In this document: positions 1 through 8,921 of the stretch, in pieces
Numbering within the stretch: position 1 is the stretch's first letter
How the letters are laid out: every line of letters begins with the position of its first letter
Assembly (NCBI GenBank): GCA_946480525.1
Contig: CAMLLA010000029.1
Coordinates: 1-17,294, forward strand
Direction of reading: 5' to 3'
DNA: 17,294 bases
Source of the DNA: an uncultured Asticcacaulis sp.
GTDB taxonomy: Bacteria > Pseudomonadota > Alphaproteobacteria > Caulobacterales > Caulobacteraceae
Notes under the pieces: generated by a model
The model's database searches: none
The model's input: only the letters and a program-made list of their open reading frames with translations
What the model was told of the DNA's origin: nothing
Position numbers and translations under genes: made by a program

Positions 1-2055
1 GGCGTCGGTGATATCGACCCCGCCACCGGGCGTGCCTTGCGCCCCGGCGAAGTCTCCGAAGCCGACCTACAGGCCGCCTTCGACGCCGCCGATGGCCCTG
101 CTGCCGGTTCCGGCCTTCAGCCAGGCGACATCGACCCCGCCACGGGCCGCGCCCTGCGCCCGGGCGAAGTCTCCGAAGCCGACCTCGAAGCGGCGTTTGT
201 CGCCGCCGAGGCGCCGGACTGGATGAACGAGCCCGTCACCGAAGTCGTCGACACCAAGCCCGAGCCCGTTGCCGAGGTCGTGCCCGCGCCGGCGCCTGTC
301 GCCGCGAAAGCCGCCGCCGCTGCGCCTGCCGAAGCCCTTCAGGCACTGGGTGGGGAAGACGGCCAGGGCATCAATACAATCCAGTCGATCCGCGTATCCG
401 TTGATGTGCTCGAAGGCCTGATGACCCTCGTGTCGGAAATGGTGCTGACACGGAATCAATTGTTGCAGATCAGCCGGACCCGTGAAGATTCGGCTTTCGC
501 AACGCCGCTGCAGCGCCTGTCGACCCTGACCGGCGAATTGCAGGACAGTGTTATGAAGACGCGCATGCAACCCATTGGCGCGGCGTGGAAAAAGCTGCCC
601 CGCCTGGTGCGCGACCTGAGCTACGAACTGGGCAAGAAGATCGACCTCGTCATGGAAGGCGAAGGCACCGAGCTCGACCGCCAGGTTCTGGAACTGATCC
701 GCGATCCACTGACCCACATGGTGCGCAACTCGGCCGACCACGGCCTGGAAGGCACACAGGAACGGATCGACATCGGCAAGCCGGCCAACGGCACGATCAA
801 GCTGTCGGCCTTCCACGAAGGTGGCTATATCGTTATCCGCATCGCCGACAACGGCCGCGGCCTGAACACCGCCCGCATCCGCGAAAAGATCATCGAGAAG
901 GGCCTGGCTTCGCGCATCGAAGTCGATGGCATGAATGATCAGCAGATCCATCGCTTCATCTTCGCGCCGGGTTTCTCGACCGCCGCCAAGGTCACCAACC
1001 TGTCCGGCCGCGGCGTCGGCATGGACGTCGTCCGCACCAATATCGAACAGATCGGCGGCCAGATCGACCTGACCTCGCTGCCGGGTCAAGGCACCACCTT
1101 CACCATCAAGATCCCGCTGACGCTCGCCATTGTCTCGGCCCTGATCGTCGGCGCCGGCGGCCAGAAGTTCGCGGTTCCGCAGACCTCGGTCATGGAACTG
1201 GTCCGCACCGGCCAGAACGCCGAGCACAAGATCGAAAAGATCAACGACGCCCTGGTCTTGCGCCTGCGTGAAAAGCTTCTGCCGCTGGTCCAGCTTGGAC
1301 CGACCCTGCAACTCGAAGCCGCCAAGGAAGAAGACCCGACCTTCGTCATGGTCATCCAGGTCGGCGAGCGCCGCTACGGCCTGGTCGTCAACGACGTCCT
1401 CGACACCGAGGAAATCGTCGTCAAGCCGCTGGCCACCATCCTGCGCGACGTCAACCTGTTCTCCGGCGCCACCATCCTGGGTGATGGCTCGGTTGTCCTG
1501 ATCCTCGACCCGAACGCCATGAGCGAACGGGCCGGCAACATGCTGGAGGAAAAGCAGGACGAGGACGCCGACGTGGTCACCGATTCCAGCGACGCCGAAC
1601 GGTTCGCCATGCTGCTGTTCAAGGCGGGATCGGGCGCGCCCAAGGCCGTCGAACTGGAACACATCACCCGCCTGGAGCACGTCGAAGCGTCCCAGATCGA
1701 GATCATGGACGGCCGCGCCGCGCTTCAGTACCGCGGCAAGCTGATGCCGATCCTGACCGTCAGCGGCGAATACTCCACCCTGCTGGCCAACCACGCCGAC
1801 GGCACGCACATCCAGCCCCTGCTGGTTCTTACCGGTGAAGGCTACGCCATCGGCCTGGCGGTCGATGAGATCGTCGACGTCGTCGAGGACCGCCTGCAGA
1901 TCGAACTGTCGCCGGACCGCGCGGGTGTGCGCGGCACCGCCGTCGTCGCCGGCAAGGCCTGCGAGATTCTCGACGTCAGCCACTACCATCTGCGCGGCCT
2001 GGCCGAACACCAGCGCCGTCCGCAATCCTCGAATGAAGAAAGGGCTGTCGCATGA
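1..2055 (+). CDS. cheA: Chemotaxis histidine kinase CheA (5' truncated by window edge)
   Basis: CheA autophosphorylates on a His in its HPt domain and passes phosphate to CheY and CheB. The reading frame is open from base 1, so the HPt (P1) and any P2 domain lie upstream of the window. Residues here are numbered from base 1. A linker with a 39-residue tandem repeat covers about 1-115. The P3 dimerisation helices (about 125-190) include the MKTRMQPIG stretch. The P4 ATPase domain follows, with N box HMVRNSADHG (Asn243), G1 box DNGRG (283-287) and G2 box GRGVGMDV (336-343). Two successive CheW-like domains come last (about 376-515 and 530-668); many CheAs have only one. The stop TGA overlaps the cheW start (ATGA), so the two are translationally coupled. 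The family is certain; which Che pathway it serves cannot be told. Confidence 0.97.
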   Translation, partial: GVGDIDPATGRALRPGEVSEADLQAAFDAADGPAAGSGLQPGDIDPATGRALRPGEVSEADLEAAFVAAEAPDWMNEPVTEVVDTKPEPVAEVVPAPAPVAAKAAAAAPAEALQALGGEDGQGINTIQSIRVSVDVLEGLMTLVSEMVLTRNQLLQISRTREDSAFATPLQRLSTLTGELQDSVMKTRMQPIGAAWKKLPRLVRDLSYELGKKIDLVMEGEGTELDRQVLELIRDPLTHMVRNSADHGLEGTQERIDIGKPANGTIKLSAFHEGGYIVIRIADNGRGLNTARIREKIIEKGLASRIEVDGMNDQQIHRFIFAPGFSTAAKVTNLSGRGVGMDVVRTNIEQIGGQIDLTSLPGQGTTFTIKIPLTLAIVSALIVGAGGQKFAVPQTSVMELVRTGQNAEHKIEKINDALVLRLREKLLPLVQLGPTLQLEAAKEEDPTFVMVIQVGERRYGLVVNDVLDTEEIVVKPLATILRDVNLFSGATILGDGSVVLILDPNAMSERAGNMLEEKQDEDADVVTDSSDAERFAMLLFKAGSGAPKAVELEHITRLEHVEASQIEIMDGRAALQYRGKLMPILTVSGEYSTLLANHADGTHIQPLLVLTGEGYAIGLAVDEIVDVVEDRLQIELSPDRAGVRGTAVVAGKACEILDVSHYHLRGLAEHQRRPQSSNEERAVA
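10..243 (+). repeat. Two 117-bp (39-codon) tandem units in the cheA linker
   Basis: The units at 10-126 and 127-243 both encode DIDPATGRALRPGEV followed by a VSEADL-x-AAF segment (52-81 and 169-198). After that they diverge. At DNA level the copies differ mostly at synonymous third positions (ACC/ACG, CGT/CGC, TTG/CTG, CTA/CTC), so the duplication is not recent and the peptide appears to be conserved. The array may continue upstream of base 1. Confidence 0.9.
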
Positions 2056-2495
2056 GCATCCGCGACTACGTAACCCTGCGTGTGGGCGGCCAGCTGTTCG
2101 GTGTCGACGCCGCGCGCGTCCACGACGTGTTCCATCCGCGCGGCCTGACGCCTGTGCCGCTGTCGCGCTCGGAAATCGCCGGCGTGCTGAACCTGCGCGG
2201 CCGCATCGTCACCGCCGTCTGCGCCCGCAGGCGCTTGGGCTTGCCGCCCCGCCCGGAAGGTTCGCCCGAACCCCTGGCGATCGGTCTTGAAGTTCATGGC
2301 GACAGCTATGGCCTCGTCATCGATTCGGTCGACGAAGTCCTGAAGCTTGACGATGAGAAGTTCCACGCGCCTCCGGGAAATTTACCGCCACGCTGGGCGG
2401 AAATTATCGTCGGCGTTTATCAATTGGAAAAGGAACTTCTGATAGTATTGGATCCACACACGCTGCTGGATGCCGCACATCTCAAAGCCGCGTAA
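2052..2495 (+). CDS. cheW: Chemotaxis coupling protein CheW
   Basis: CheW links methyl-accepting receptors to the P5 domain of CheA. The 147 residues form one CheW-like SH3-type domain: YVTLRVGGQLFGVDAARV at the N-terminus, the typical GVLNLRGRIVTAV segment near residues 44-56, YGLVIDSVDEVL near 86-97 and a final LLIVLDPHTLL strand. Length is normal for the family. The ATG overlaps the cheA stop by 4 bp, and an AAGAAAGG-like ribosome site lies about 9 nt upstream. It sits between cheA and cheY in the usual alphaproteobacterial cheAWYBR order. The segment CARRRLG replaces the more usual D-x-R-x-R-LG consensus but leaves the family call clear. Confidence 0.95.
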   Translation: MSIRDYVTLRVGGQLFGVDAARVHDVFHPRGLTPVPLSRSEIAGVLNLRGRIVTAVCARRRLGLPPRPEGSPEPLAIGLEVHGDSYGLVIDSVDEVLKLDDEKFHAPPGNLPPRWAEIIVGVYQLEKELLIVLDPHTLLDAAHLKAA

Positions 2496-2520
2496 CAGGC
2501 TTTATTAGGGAAGTAACAAG

Positions 2521-2886
2521 ATGAAAACCTGCCTCGTCGTCGATGACAGCCGCGTTATCCGCAAGGTGGCCCGTCGCATCCTTGAAAACCTCCAGTTCGA
2601 GGTCATCGAGGCCAATGACGGTCTGGAAGCGCTGAACTCCTGCAAGGAGAAGATGCCGTCGGCCATCCTGCTCGACTGGAACATGCCGGTCATGGATGGC
2701 ATCACCTTCCTGCGCCAGCTGCGCAAGGAAGACGGCGGCAAGGCGCCGGTGGTCGTGTTCTGCACCACCGAGAACGACCTGGCTCACATCACCGAAGCCC
2801 TGACCGAAGGCGCGTCGGAGTACATCATGAAGCCGTTCGACGGCGAGATCCTGGAAGCCAAGTTCTCCGAAGTCGGACTGATCTGA
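2521..2886 (+). CDS. cheY: Chemotaxis response regulator CheY
   Basis: This is a stand-alone receiver domain of 121 residues that takes phosphate from CheA and signals to the flagellar motor or acts as a phosphate sink. The acid pocket is Asp8/Asp9, the phospho-acceptor is Asp52 in LLDWNMPVMDG, the switch Thr is Thr82 (FCTTEND) and the conserved Lys is Lys104 (MKPF). The start ATG follows an AGGGAAG ribosome site. There are 25 bp between the cheW stop and this start, so it is probably in the same transcript. The Trp after the phospho-acceptor (D-W-N-M-P) is common in CheYs and sets it apart from the receiver encoded at 5167-5772. Confidence 0.95.
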   Translation: MKTCLVVDDSRVIRKVARRILENLQFEVIEANDGLEALNSCKEKMPSAILLDWNMPVMDGITFLRQLRKEDGGKAPVVVFCTTENDLAHITEALTEGASEYIMKPFDGEILEAKFSEVGLI

Positions 2887-2992
2887 CCAGGAGACGGCGC
2901 CGCTTACGCTGCCGGCTCGGCTGAGCCAGGCGCGGGGCGGTCACGCTAACAAAAAAGTACCAGCGTTTTTGTTCACACAGATGTCCGGGACC
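2887..2992 (+). promoter_or_regulatory. cheY-cheB intergenic segment with two hairpins
   Basis: This is the longest gap in the che operon. One stem at 2911-2931 is GC-rich (GCCGGCTC paired with GAGCC-A-GGC, loop GGCT). A second is an AT-only inverted repeat, AACAAAAA at 2948-2955 and TTTTTGTT at 2966-2973, just ahead of the cheB start region. Neither has a terminator-type T tail after a GC stem. They could modulate cheB translation or mRNA processing; no function is shown. Confidence 0.4.
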
Positions 2993-4192
2993 ATGTCTGT
3001 TAACCTTAATCCCGCCGCGTCGTTGCGGCCCCTGAAGATCATGATCGTGGACGACAGTGCTGTCGTACGCGGCCTGATCTCGCGCTGGCTGGAACAGGAG
3101 CGGGACATGGTTCTCGCCGGTCTGGCCATCGACGGTCAAAAGGCCATCGACAAGGTTCGCGAAGTTCAGCCGGACGTTCTCATCCTCGACATCGAGATGC
3201 CGAACATGGGGGGGCTGGAAGCCCTGCCGAAGCTGATCGCCGCCAAGCCGGGACTCAAGGTTCTGATGGCGTCGACGCTGACGACGCGCGGCGCCAATGT
3301 GACCCTGCGTGCCCTGGAACTGGGCGCGGCCGACTATATTCCCAAACCCGATTCGACCCGTATCGGCGGCGCCGACGGTTTCCGCACCGAGCTTCTCACC
3401 AAGATTCGCGCCCTGTGCGGCCGCACGCGCCAATGGCCGAGCCCAGCCGACAAGCCGGCAGGTGGCGCATCTGCGCCCTCGCCTGCGCCATCCCATACGC
3501 CGTCAGCCTTTTCGCCCGCTCCTGCCGAGGCCCGCCCTCAGGTCGTGCCGATCACCGCCAGGCCGGCGGCTCCCGCGGGTCCGGTGATACGTCCGCGGTC
3601 CGGTCCCAAGCGCATCGACATTCTCGTTGTGGGCGCTTCGACCGGCGGCCCTCCGGCTTTGCGTAACTTCCTGCTGGGTCTTGGCCCCGACTGGAAGCTG
3701 CCCATTCTGATCGTCCAGCACATGCCGGCGACCTTCACCGCCATCCTGGCCGAGCACCTCGACAAGGCGCTGCCGCAGAAGGTGCAGGAAGCCAAGGACG
3801 GGATGCTGATCGAAAGCCGCAATATCTACATCGCTCCGGGCGACTGGCACATGACCATACGTCCGGATCCGATCGTCAAGCAGATCCGTCTCGACCAGAC
3901 GCCCCAGATCAACTGGTGCCGCCCGGCCGTCGACCCCTTGTTCAAGTCCGCCGCCGAAGTCTATGGCAACCATGCCCTGGGCGTGGTGCTGACCGGCATG
4001 GGCCACGATGGCCGAGACGGCGCCCAGGCCCTGGTCAACGTCCATGGCACCGTCATGGTCCAGGACGAAGCCTCCAGCGTCGTCTGGGGCATGCCTGGCG
4101 CCGTGGCCGAAGCCGGCCTTGCCGAAATTATCAAACCGATCGACGGCCTCAGCGCAGCCTGCAAGGCATTTGCGCGCGGCGAACGTCCGTAG
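2993..4192 (+). CDS. cheB: Chemotaxis glutamate methylesterase/deamidase CheB
   Basis: CheB removes methyl groups from chemoreceptor glutamates and is activated by CheA-dependent phosphorylation. Counting from the ATG at 2993 (399 residues), the receiver domain covers about 14-140, with Asp20/Asp21, phospho-acceptor Asp66 (LDIEMPNMGG) and Lys118. A long Ala/Pro-rich linker follows at about 148-205. The methylesterase domain has the catalytic triad Ser216 (GASTGG), His243 (QHMP) and Asp339 (GMGHDG). The protein is longer than typical CheB (about 350) because of the linker. The start is uncertain: ATG 2981 and TTG 2969 are in frame, none has a good ribosome site, and 2993 leaves a short lead before the receiver. 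It is followed 16 bp later by cheR. Confidence 0.95.
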   Translation: MSVNLNPAASLRPLKIMIVDDSAVVRGLISRWLEQERDMVLAGLAIDGQKAIDKVREVQPDVLILDIEMPNMGGLEALPKLIAAKPGLKVLMASTLTTRGANVTLRALELGAADYIPKPDSTRIGGADGFRTELLTKIRALCGRTRQWPSPADKPAGGASAPSPAPSHTPSAFSPAPAEARPQVVPITARPAAPAGPVIRPRSGPKRIDILVVGASTGGPPALRNFLLGLGPDWKLPILIVQHMPATFTAILAEHLDKALPQKVQEAKDGMLIESRNIYIAPGDWHMTIRPDPIVKQIRLDQTPQINWCRPAVDPLFKSAAEVYGNHALGVVLTGMGHDGRDGAQALVNVHGTVMVQDEASSVVWGMPGAVAEAGLAEIIKPIDGLSAACKAFARGERP

Positions 4193-4208
4193 AACGCGGG
4201 GAAACAAA

Positions 4209-5051
4209 ATGACAAACGAAGACATCGACCACCTCGCCGCCACGCTCAAGACCCGTTCGGGTCTGATTCTCGGTTCGGACAAGACTTATCTGATCGAAAG
4301 CCGCCTGGCTCCGGTCGCGCGCCGCGAAGGTTTCGCCAGCGTCTCGGCCCTTCTGGCCTCGCTGCGCACCAAGCGCGACGAAAAGCTCATGACCGTCGTT
4401 ACCGATGCGATGACGACCAATGAAACCTTCTTCTTCCGCGATAAGGCGCCCTTCGACCAGTTCAAGTCGGACGTCCTTCCGGCCCTGTCCAAGACCCGCA
4501 TGAATGGCGACATCAAGATCTGGTGCGCCGCCTGCTCGACCGGCCAGGAGCCCTACTCGCTGGCCATGCTGATGGACGAAGCCCGCATTCAGTTCCCACG
4601 CGTCAATCTCGATATCCTGGCAACCGACATTTCCGACCGCTGCCTGGAAAAGGCGCAGTCCGGCCTCTATACCCAGTTCGAGGTCCAGCGCGGCCTGCCC
4701 ATCACCATGATGGTCAAGAACTTCGAGAAGGTCGACGAGATGTGGCGCATCTCTCCGAAACTGCGCCAGTCGATCCGCTTCAAGAAGGTCAACCTGCTGG
4801 ACGACCTGCGCATGATCGGCCGTCAGGACGTGATCTACTGCCGCAACGTGCTGATTTACTTCGATCTCGAGACCAAGAAGAAGGTGCTCGAACAAATGGC
4901 AACCCTGCTGGCCGACGACGGCTACCTGTTCCTGGGCGCCGCTGAAACCGTTCTCGGCATCACCGATGTCTTCAAGCCGATGCAGGGCATGCGCGGCCTT
5001 TACGTCAAGAACCAGGTCGCCCAGTCCACGCCCCTGCGCAAACTCGCCTGA
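4209..5051 (+). CDS. cheR: Chemotaxis protein methyltransferase CheR
   Basis: CheR adds methyl groups from S-adenosylmethionine to receptor glutamates and so opposes CheB. The 280-residue protein has the N-terminal helical CheR domain (about 5-75) with the typical MTTNETFFFRD segment at 68-78. The SAM-binding core starts at WCAACSTGQEPYS (105-117), and CRNVLIYFD (211-219) marks the conserved C-terminal strand. The start ATG at 4209 follows a GGGGA ribosome site, and upstream in-frame codons lie inside cheB. Length is standard. It is the last gene of the operon and is followed by an intrinsic terminator. Confidence 0.96.
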   Translation: MTNEDIDHLAATLKTRSGLILGSDKTYLIESRLAPVARREGFASVSALLASLRTKRDEKLMTVVTDAMTTNETFFFRDKAPFDQFKSDVLPALSKTRMNGDIKIWCAACSTGQEPYSLAMLMDEARIQFPRVNLDILATDISDRCLEKAQSGLYTQFEVQRGLPITMMVKNFEKVDEMWRISPKLRQSIRFKKVNLLDDLRMIGRQDVIYCRNVLIYFDLETKKKVLEQMATLLADDGYLFLGAAETVLGITDVFKPMQGMRGLYVKNQVAQSTPLRKLA

Positions 5052-5073
5052 TCCCAATTCCAATCGATTGAAG

Positions 5074-5098
5074 AGCCTCCGTACACGGAGGCTTTTTT
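5074..5098 (+). terminator. Intrinsic terminator of the cheAWYBR operon
   Basis: A perfect 8-bp stem AGCCTCCG / CGGAGGCT with a TACA loop is followed by a run of six T (the first also pairs in the stem). It begins 23 bp after the cheR stop, on the right strand for the operon. A separate palindrome, CAATCGATTG (5061-5070), lies just before it. Confidence 0.92.
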
Positions 5099-5108
5099 CG
5101 TTTGGCTT

Positions 5109-5148
5109 CCCTTAACGGATAAGGGCTTACTCTGTGCAAAAGTTTTGC
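5109..5148. promoter_or_regulatory. Two palindromes upstream of the receiver-domain gene
   Basis: CCCTTA-ACGGA-TAAGGG (5109-5125) and GCAAAA-G-TTTTGC (5136-5148) are two perfect dyads in the 68 bp between the che terminator and the ATG at 5167. They are plausible operator sites for an independently regulated gene. Their presence also argues against a translation start at the in-frame GTG at 5134. Confidence 0.4.
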
Positions 5149-5166
5149 GTGCAGAGGACCGGAAAC

Positions 5167-5772
5167 ATGACCATGGACTCAGCGGTCCGCTTCGAGCCGG
5201 CTCGCCTGCTGGCCGTAGACGATGATCCGATCCTGCGCGAATTCGCCGCCGTGGAACTGAGCTCCGCCTTTGTGACCGTGGAAACCGCCGCCAATGGGGC
5301 CAAAGGCCTGGAAAGGCTCCTGGCCGGCGGCATCGACATCGCGCTGGTCGATCTGGACATGCCGGTGATGGACGGCTTCACCCTTATCGAGCGCATCCGC
5401 GCCGACGAACGGCTCACGACCCTACCCGTGGTGGTCGCAACCAGCCGCGACGACATGGCCGCCATCGATCGCGCCTATACGGTGGGCGCAACGTCGTTTG
5501 TGCTCAAACCGCTCAACTGGCGGGTGGTATCCTACCAACTGTCCTATGTCCTCCGGAACAGCCGCGAGGCGGCGCGTGTGCGCTCCCGCGCCCGGACCCT
5601 GCGCCAGACCGTCCGCGCCCAGGATGAAGCATTGAATCTGTGTCAGGCGGGCATAGACGACCTGCTGCAAAAGATGCTGGACGATCCCGGACCAGGCAAT
5701 TTCACCACTGTATGGACTGCGCTGGATAGTTTGAGCCGCGCGTTGAGGGACAAGTCCGCCCAGGCGCATTGA
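5167..5772 (+). CDS. Response regulator: receiver domain plus Arg-rich helical C-terminus
   Basis: This 201-residue protein has one receiver domain (about 10-130): Asp18/Asp19, phospho-acceptor Asp62 in VDLDMPVMDG, Thr92 and Lys114-Pro115. No DNA-binding or enzymatic output domain is recognisable. Residues 120-175 look mainly helical, with an arginine-rich patch at 133-150 (SREAARVRSRARTLRQTVR). The remaining tail is helical as well. The ATG at 5167 follows GGACCGG; a GTG 11 codons upstream is possible but sits in palindromic sequence. It lies just after the che operon but behind a terminator, so it is a neighbour rather than an operon member. It may act in motility or phosphorelay signalling; this is inference from context. 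No specific ortholog is recognised. Confidence 0.85.
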   Translation: MTMDSAVRFEPARLLAVDDDPILREFAAVELSSAFVTVETAANGAKGLERLLAGGIDIALVDLDMPVMDGFTLIERIRADERLTTLPVVVATSRDDMAAIDRAYTVGATSFVLKPLNWRVVSYQLSYVLRNSREAARVRSRARTLRQTVRAQDEALNLCQAGIDDLLQKMLDDPGPGNFTTVWTALDSLSRALRDKSAQAH

Positions 5773-5886
5773 ACCGTCGCGCTTGGCTTCACAAAGCCGA
5801 TCACATCTGCCTGAGATACCCGCTCGCCAGTAGGTTACCCGCCGGACATCGCCTATGCTGCATCCGCCCGAAACGGAGGACGAACC

Positions 5887-7411
<1,525 letters not shown>

Positions 7412-7415
7412 AACC

Positions 7416-7446
7416 AAAAAAGCCCCGGATCGCTCCGGAGCTTTTT
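7416..7446. terminator. Bidirectional intrinsic terminator
   Basis: The stem CCGGA/TCCGG (loop TCGC) is extended by GC/GC across a single C/A mismatch and flanked by a run of six A and a run of five T. It lies between the convergent aldo/keto reductase and DUF4142 genes and can serve both strands. Confidence 0.9.
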
Positions 7447-7462
7447 CGTCAGTATGTCGTGA

Positions 7463-8134
7463 TTAGCGCGTACCGGCCGTACCCGAGCCGGCGGCATCAA
7501 GTGCTGCCGCCTGGGCCTGGAGTTTCGGCAAGGTAGCCGAGGCAAAGGTCTTGGTCGAAGCATCCGTCGCCGACGAGGCATAGGACGAGAACAGGGCGGT
7601 CGCCTTATCGAGCTCGGCGCCCTGGAGTTCGACATACTTCTGATCGAAGTCCTTGCCGGTTACAGACTGAAGATCGGCCAGCTTCTGCTTGTACTCCTGC
7701 GGCCAGGCCTGATCGAAGTGCATATCGGCAGTCGACCCCTGGATCGCCTTGATCATTTCCTGGCGCGTCTGGGTGCCATCATTGAGCAAGGTCTGGGCGG
7801 CCGACTTGACTTCGGCATCGGTCGACGTCTTCAGCGCCACCTGGGCGGCGGCGACGCCGAATTCATTGGCAAGATAAGCCTGCTGAATAAAGTCCTTCGG
7901 CGCCGTCGTACCGGCGGTTGTCGCGGCATTGTCGGCAACCGGAGGCACGGCCGGCTGGGCAGGCGTGGTTGGAGAGGCAGACGGATCCGTCGTTGGGGTT
8001 TGCTGCACCGGTGGAACAGCCTGGCTGTCCGCTGGCGCTGGGGCGGCGGCATCCTGGGCAGAGGCGCCGAACGCGGCAACCGTCATGACAGAAGCCAGTA
8101 TAGCGGTGGCGGTATATTTAAAATTACGCGTCAT
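7463..8134 (-). CDS. Secreted DUF4142 protein
   Basis: A 223-residue exported protein. A signal peptide is clear: basic MTRNFK, a hydrophobic stretch to about residue 22, then an AFGASA|Q cleavage site after residue 26. A Pro/Ala/Thr-rich linker (about 28-75) precedes a DUF4142 helical domain that starts at KDFIQQAYLANEFGVAAAQVALK and ends near TFASATLPKLQAQAAAL. DUF4142 proteins are small periplasmic or secreted helical-bundle proteins without a firmly known function. The start at 8134 follows AAAGGA; a TTG 16 codons upstream would bury the signal peptide and is rejected. It is transcribed alone and ends at the shared terminator with the aldo/keto reductase. Confidence 0.88.
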   Translation of the reverse strand: MTRNFKYTATAILASVMTVAAFGASAQDAAAPAPADSQAVPPVQQTPTTDPSASPTTPAQPAVPPVADNAATTAGTTAPKDFIQQAYLANEFGVAAAQVALKTSTDAEVKSAAQTLLNDGTQTRQEMIKAIQGSTADMHFDQAWPQEYKQKLADLQSVTGKDFDQKYVELQGAELDKATALFSSYASSATDASTKTFASATLPKLQAQAAALDAAGSGTAGTR

Positions 8135-8393
8135 CGCGAATCCTTTCGAGTATATCCGTAATGTTTGGACGCCTGACAGCAATCAATGCGACGCGTCCGT
8201 CGGGATTACAGACACTAAAGGAAAGAATTGTTTTGAATGTGACCCCGTTGCAATTCAAATGTAAATACGAGGACGGGATGTCCTATTAAAAAATAAGGGC
8301 TCGATGTGGATTTCGATGGAAAATGCGACAATTTGTCGAGTCTATGGCGGACATGGGGAAATCCCAAGGCCCGCCCTCCTTATCCACAAGCCA
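8135..8393. promoter_or_regulatory. Intergenic region between DUF4142 and arsR-like genes, with DnaA-box sequences
   Basis: No gene is seen in these 259 bp. They must carry the promoter of the DUF4142 gene, which is read leftward, but no -35/-10 pair is convincing. TTATCCACA at 8380-8388 matches the E. coli DnaA-box consensus exactly. TGTGGATTT at 8305-8313 is a second, weaker box on the opposite strand. A short palindrome, GACGCGTC, lies near 8192. Confidence 0.4.
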
Positions 8394-8759
8394 TTATTTT
8401 GCCTTGGCGATCCGCGGCGCAGAGGCGTCACCTGTCTTCTTGAAATAGGCGTTCAGCGCCACGGCAGCGTCCGGATGCCCTTCACAGCAATCGTCCACCA
8501 TGAATCCGACCAGTTCGGAAAAGTGGGTGAAATTGGCGCGATAGATAATCGAGCGGCCGTCACGATAGGCGGTAAGCAGGCCGGCGCCGGTCAGGATGCT
8601 GAGATGGGTCGAAGCGGTGTTCGCCGGGATACCGACGCTTTCGGCGATCTTGCCCGCGGCAATACCGTTCGGGCCAGCCTTGACGATGGTACGGAAGACA
8701 TTCAGGCGTCCCGGATGTGCCAGGGCAAACAGATTAACTACCGCATCGTCGTTCGTCAT
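8394..8759 (-). CDS. ArsR-family winged-helix repressor
   Basis: A 121-residue transcription regulator of the ArsR/SmtB family. The winged helix spans about 5-78, with the recognition helix at IPANTASTHLSILTGAGLL (44-62) and the wing at YRDGRSIIYR. A Cys91-Cys92 pair follows (DDCCEGHPD), as in many ArsR proteins found next to arsenic genes. These cysteines lie after the wing, unlike the ELCVC motif of classic E. coli ArsR, so metalloid binding is possible but not assured. It lies 162 bp downstream of an ArsC-like gene on the same strand, with its own AT-rich upstream region. A CGTA-TTTAT-TACG dyad near 8796-8808 could be an operator. It may be named arsR-like; its true ligand is unknown. Confidence 0.88.
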   Translation of the reverse strand: MTNDDAVVNLFALAHPGRLNVFRTIVKAGPNGIAAGKIAESVGIPANTASTHLSILTGAGLLTAYRDGRSIIYRANFTHFSELVGFMVDDCCEGHPDAAVALNAYFKKTGDASAPRIAKAK

Positions 8760-8921
8760 AATTCGGCCTTTTAGGAAATAACGTTCAGCGATCCGTATTT
8801 ATTACGAAATTTTGGAAATATAAAGGCGCGCAGGTCCGCGCACCTATAAAAATAATGTTACGGGCTGCGGCGAATTGCGGCTTGCTTTTTGCCTGCCGCA
8901 CCACGCCGGAACAGGGTTGCT

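Noticed and set aside
67..2025. 652-codon open frame on the minus strand opposite cheA
   Set aside because: It mirrors the codon phase of a GC-rich gene with certain CheA domains. Its own translation is Asp/Gly/Gln-rich low-complexity sequence with no domain.
5785..5798. Terminator after the receiver gene
   Set aside because: The GGCTT/AAGCC stem is only 5 bp and has no T tract.
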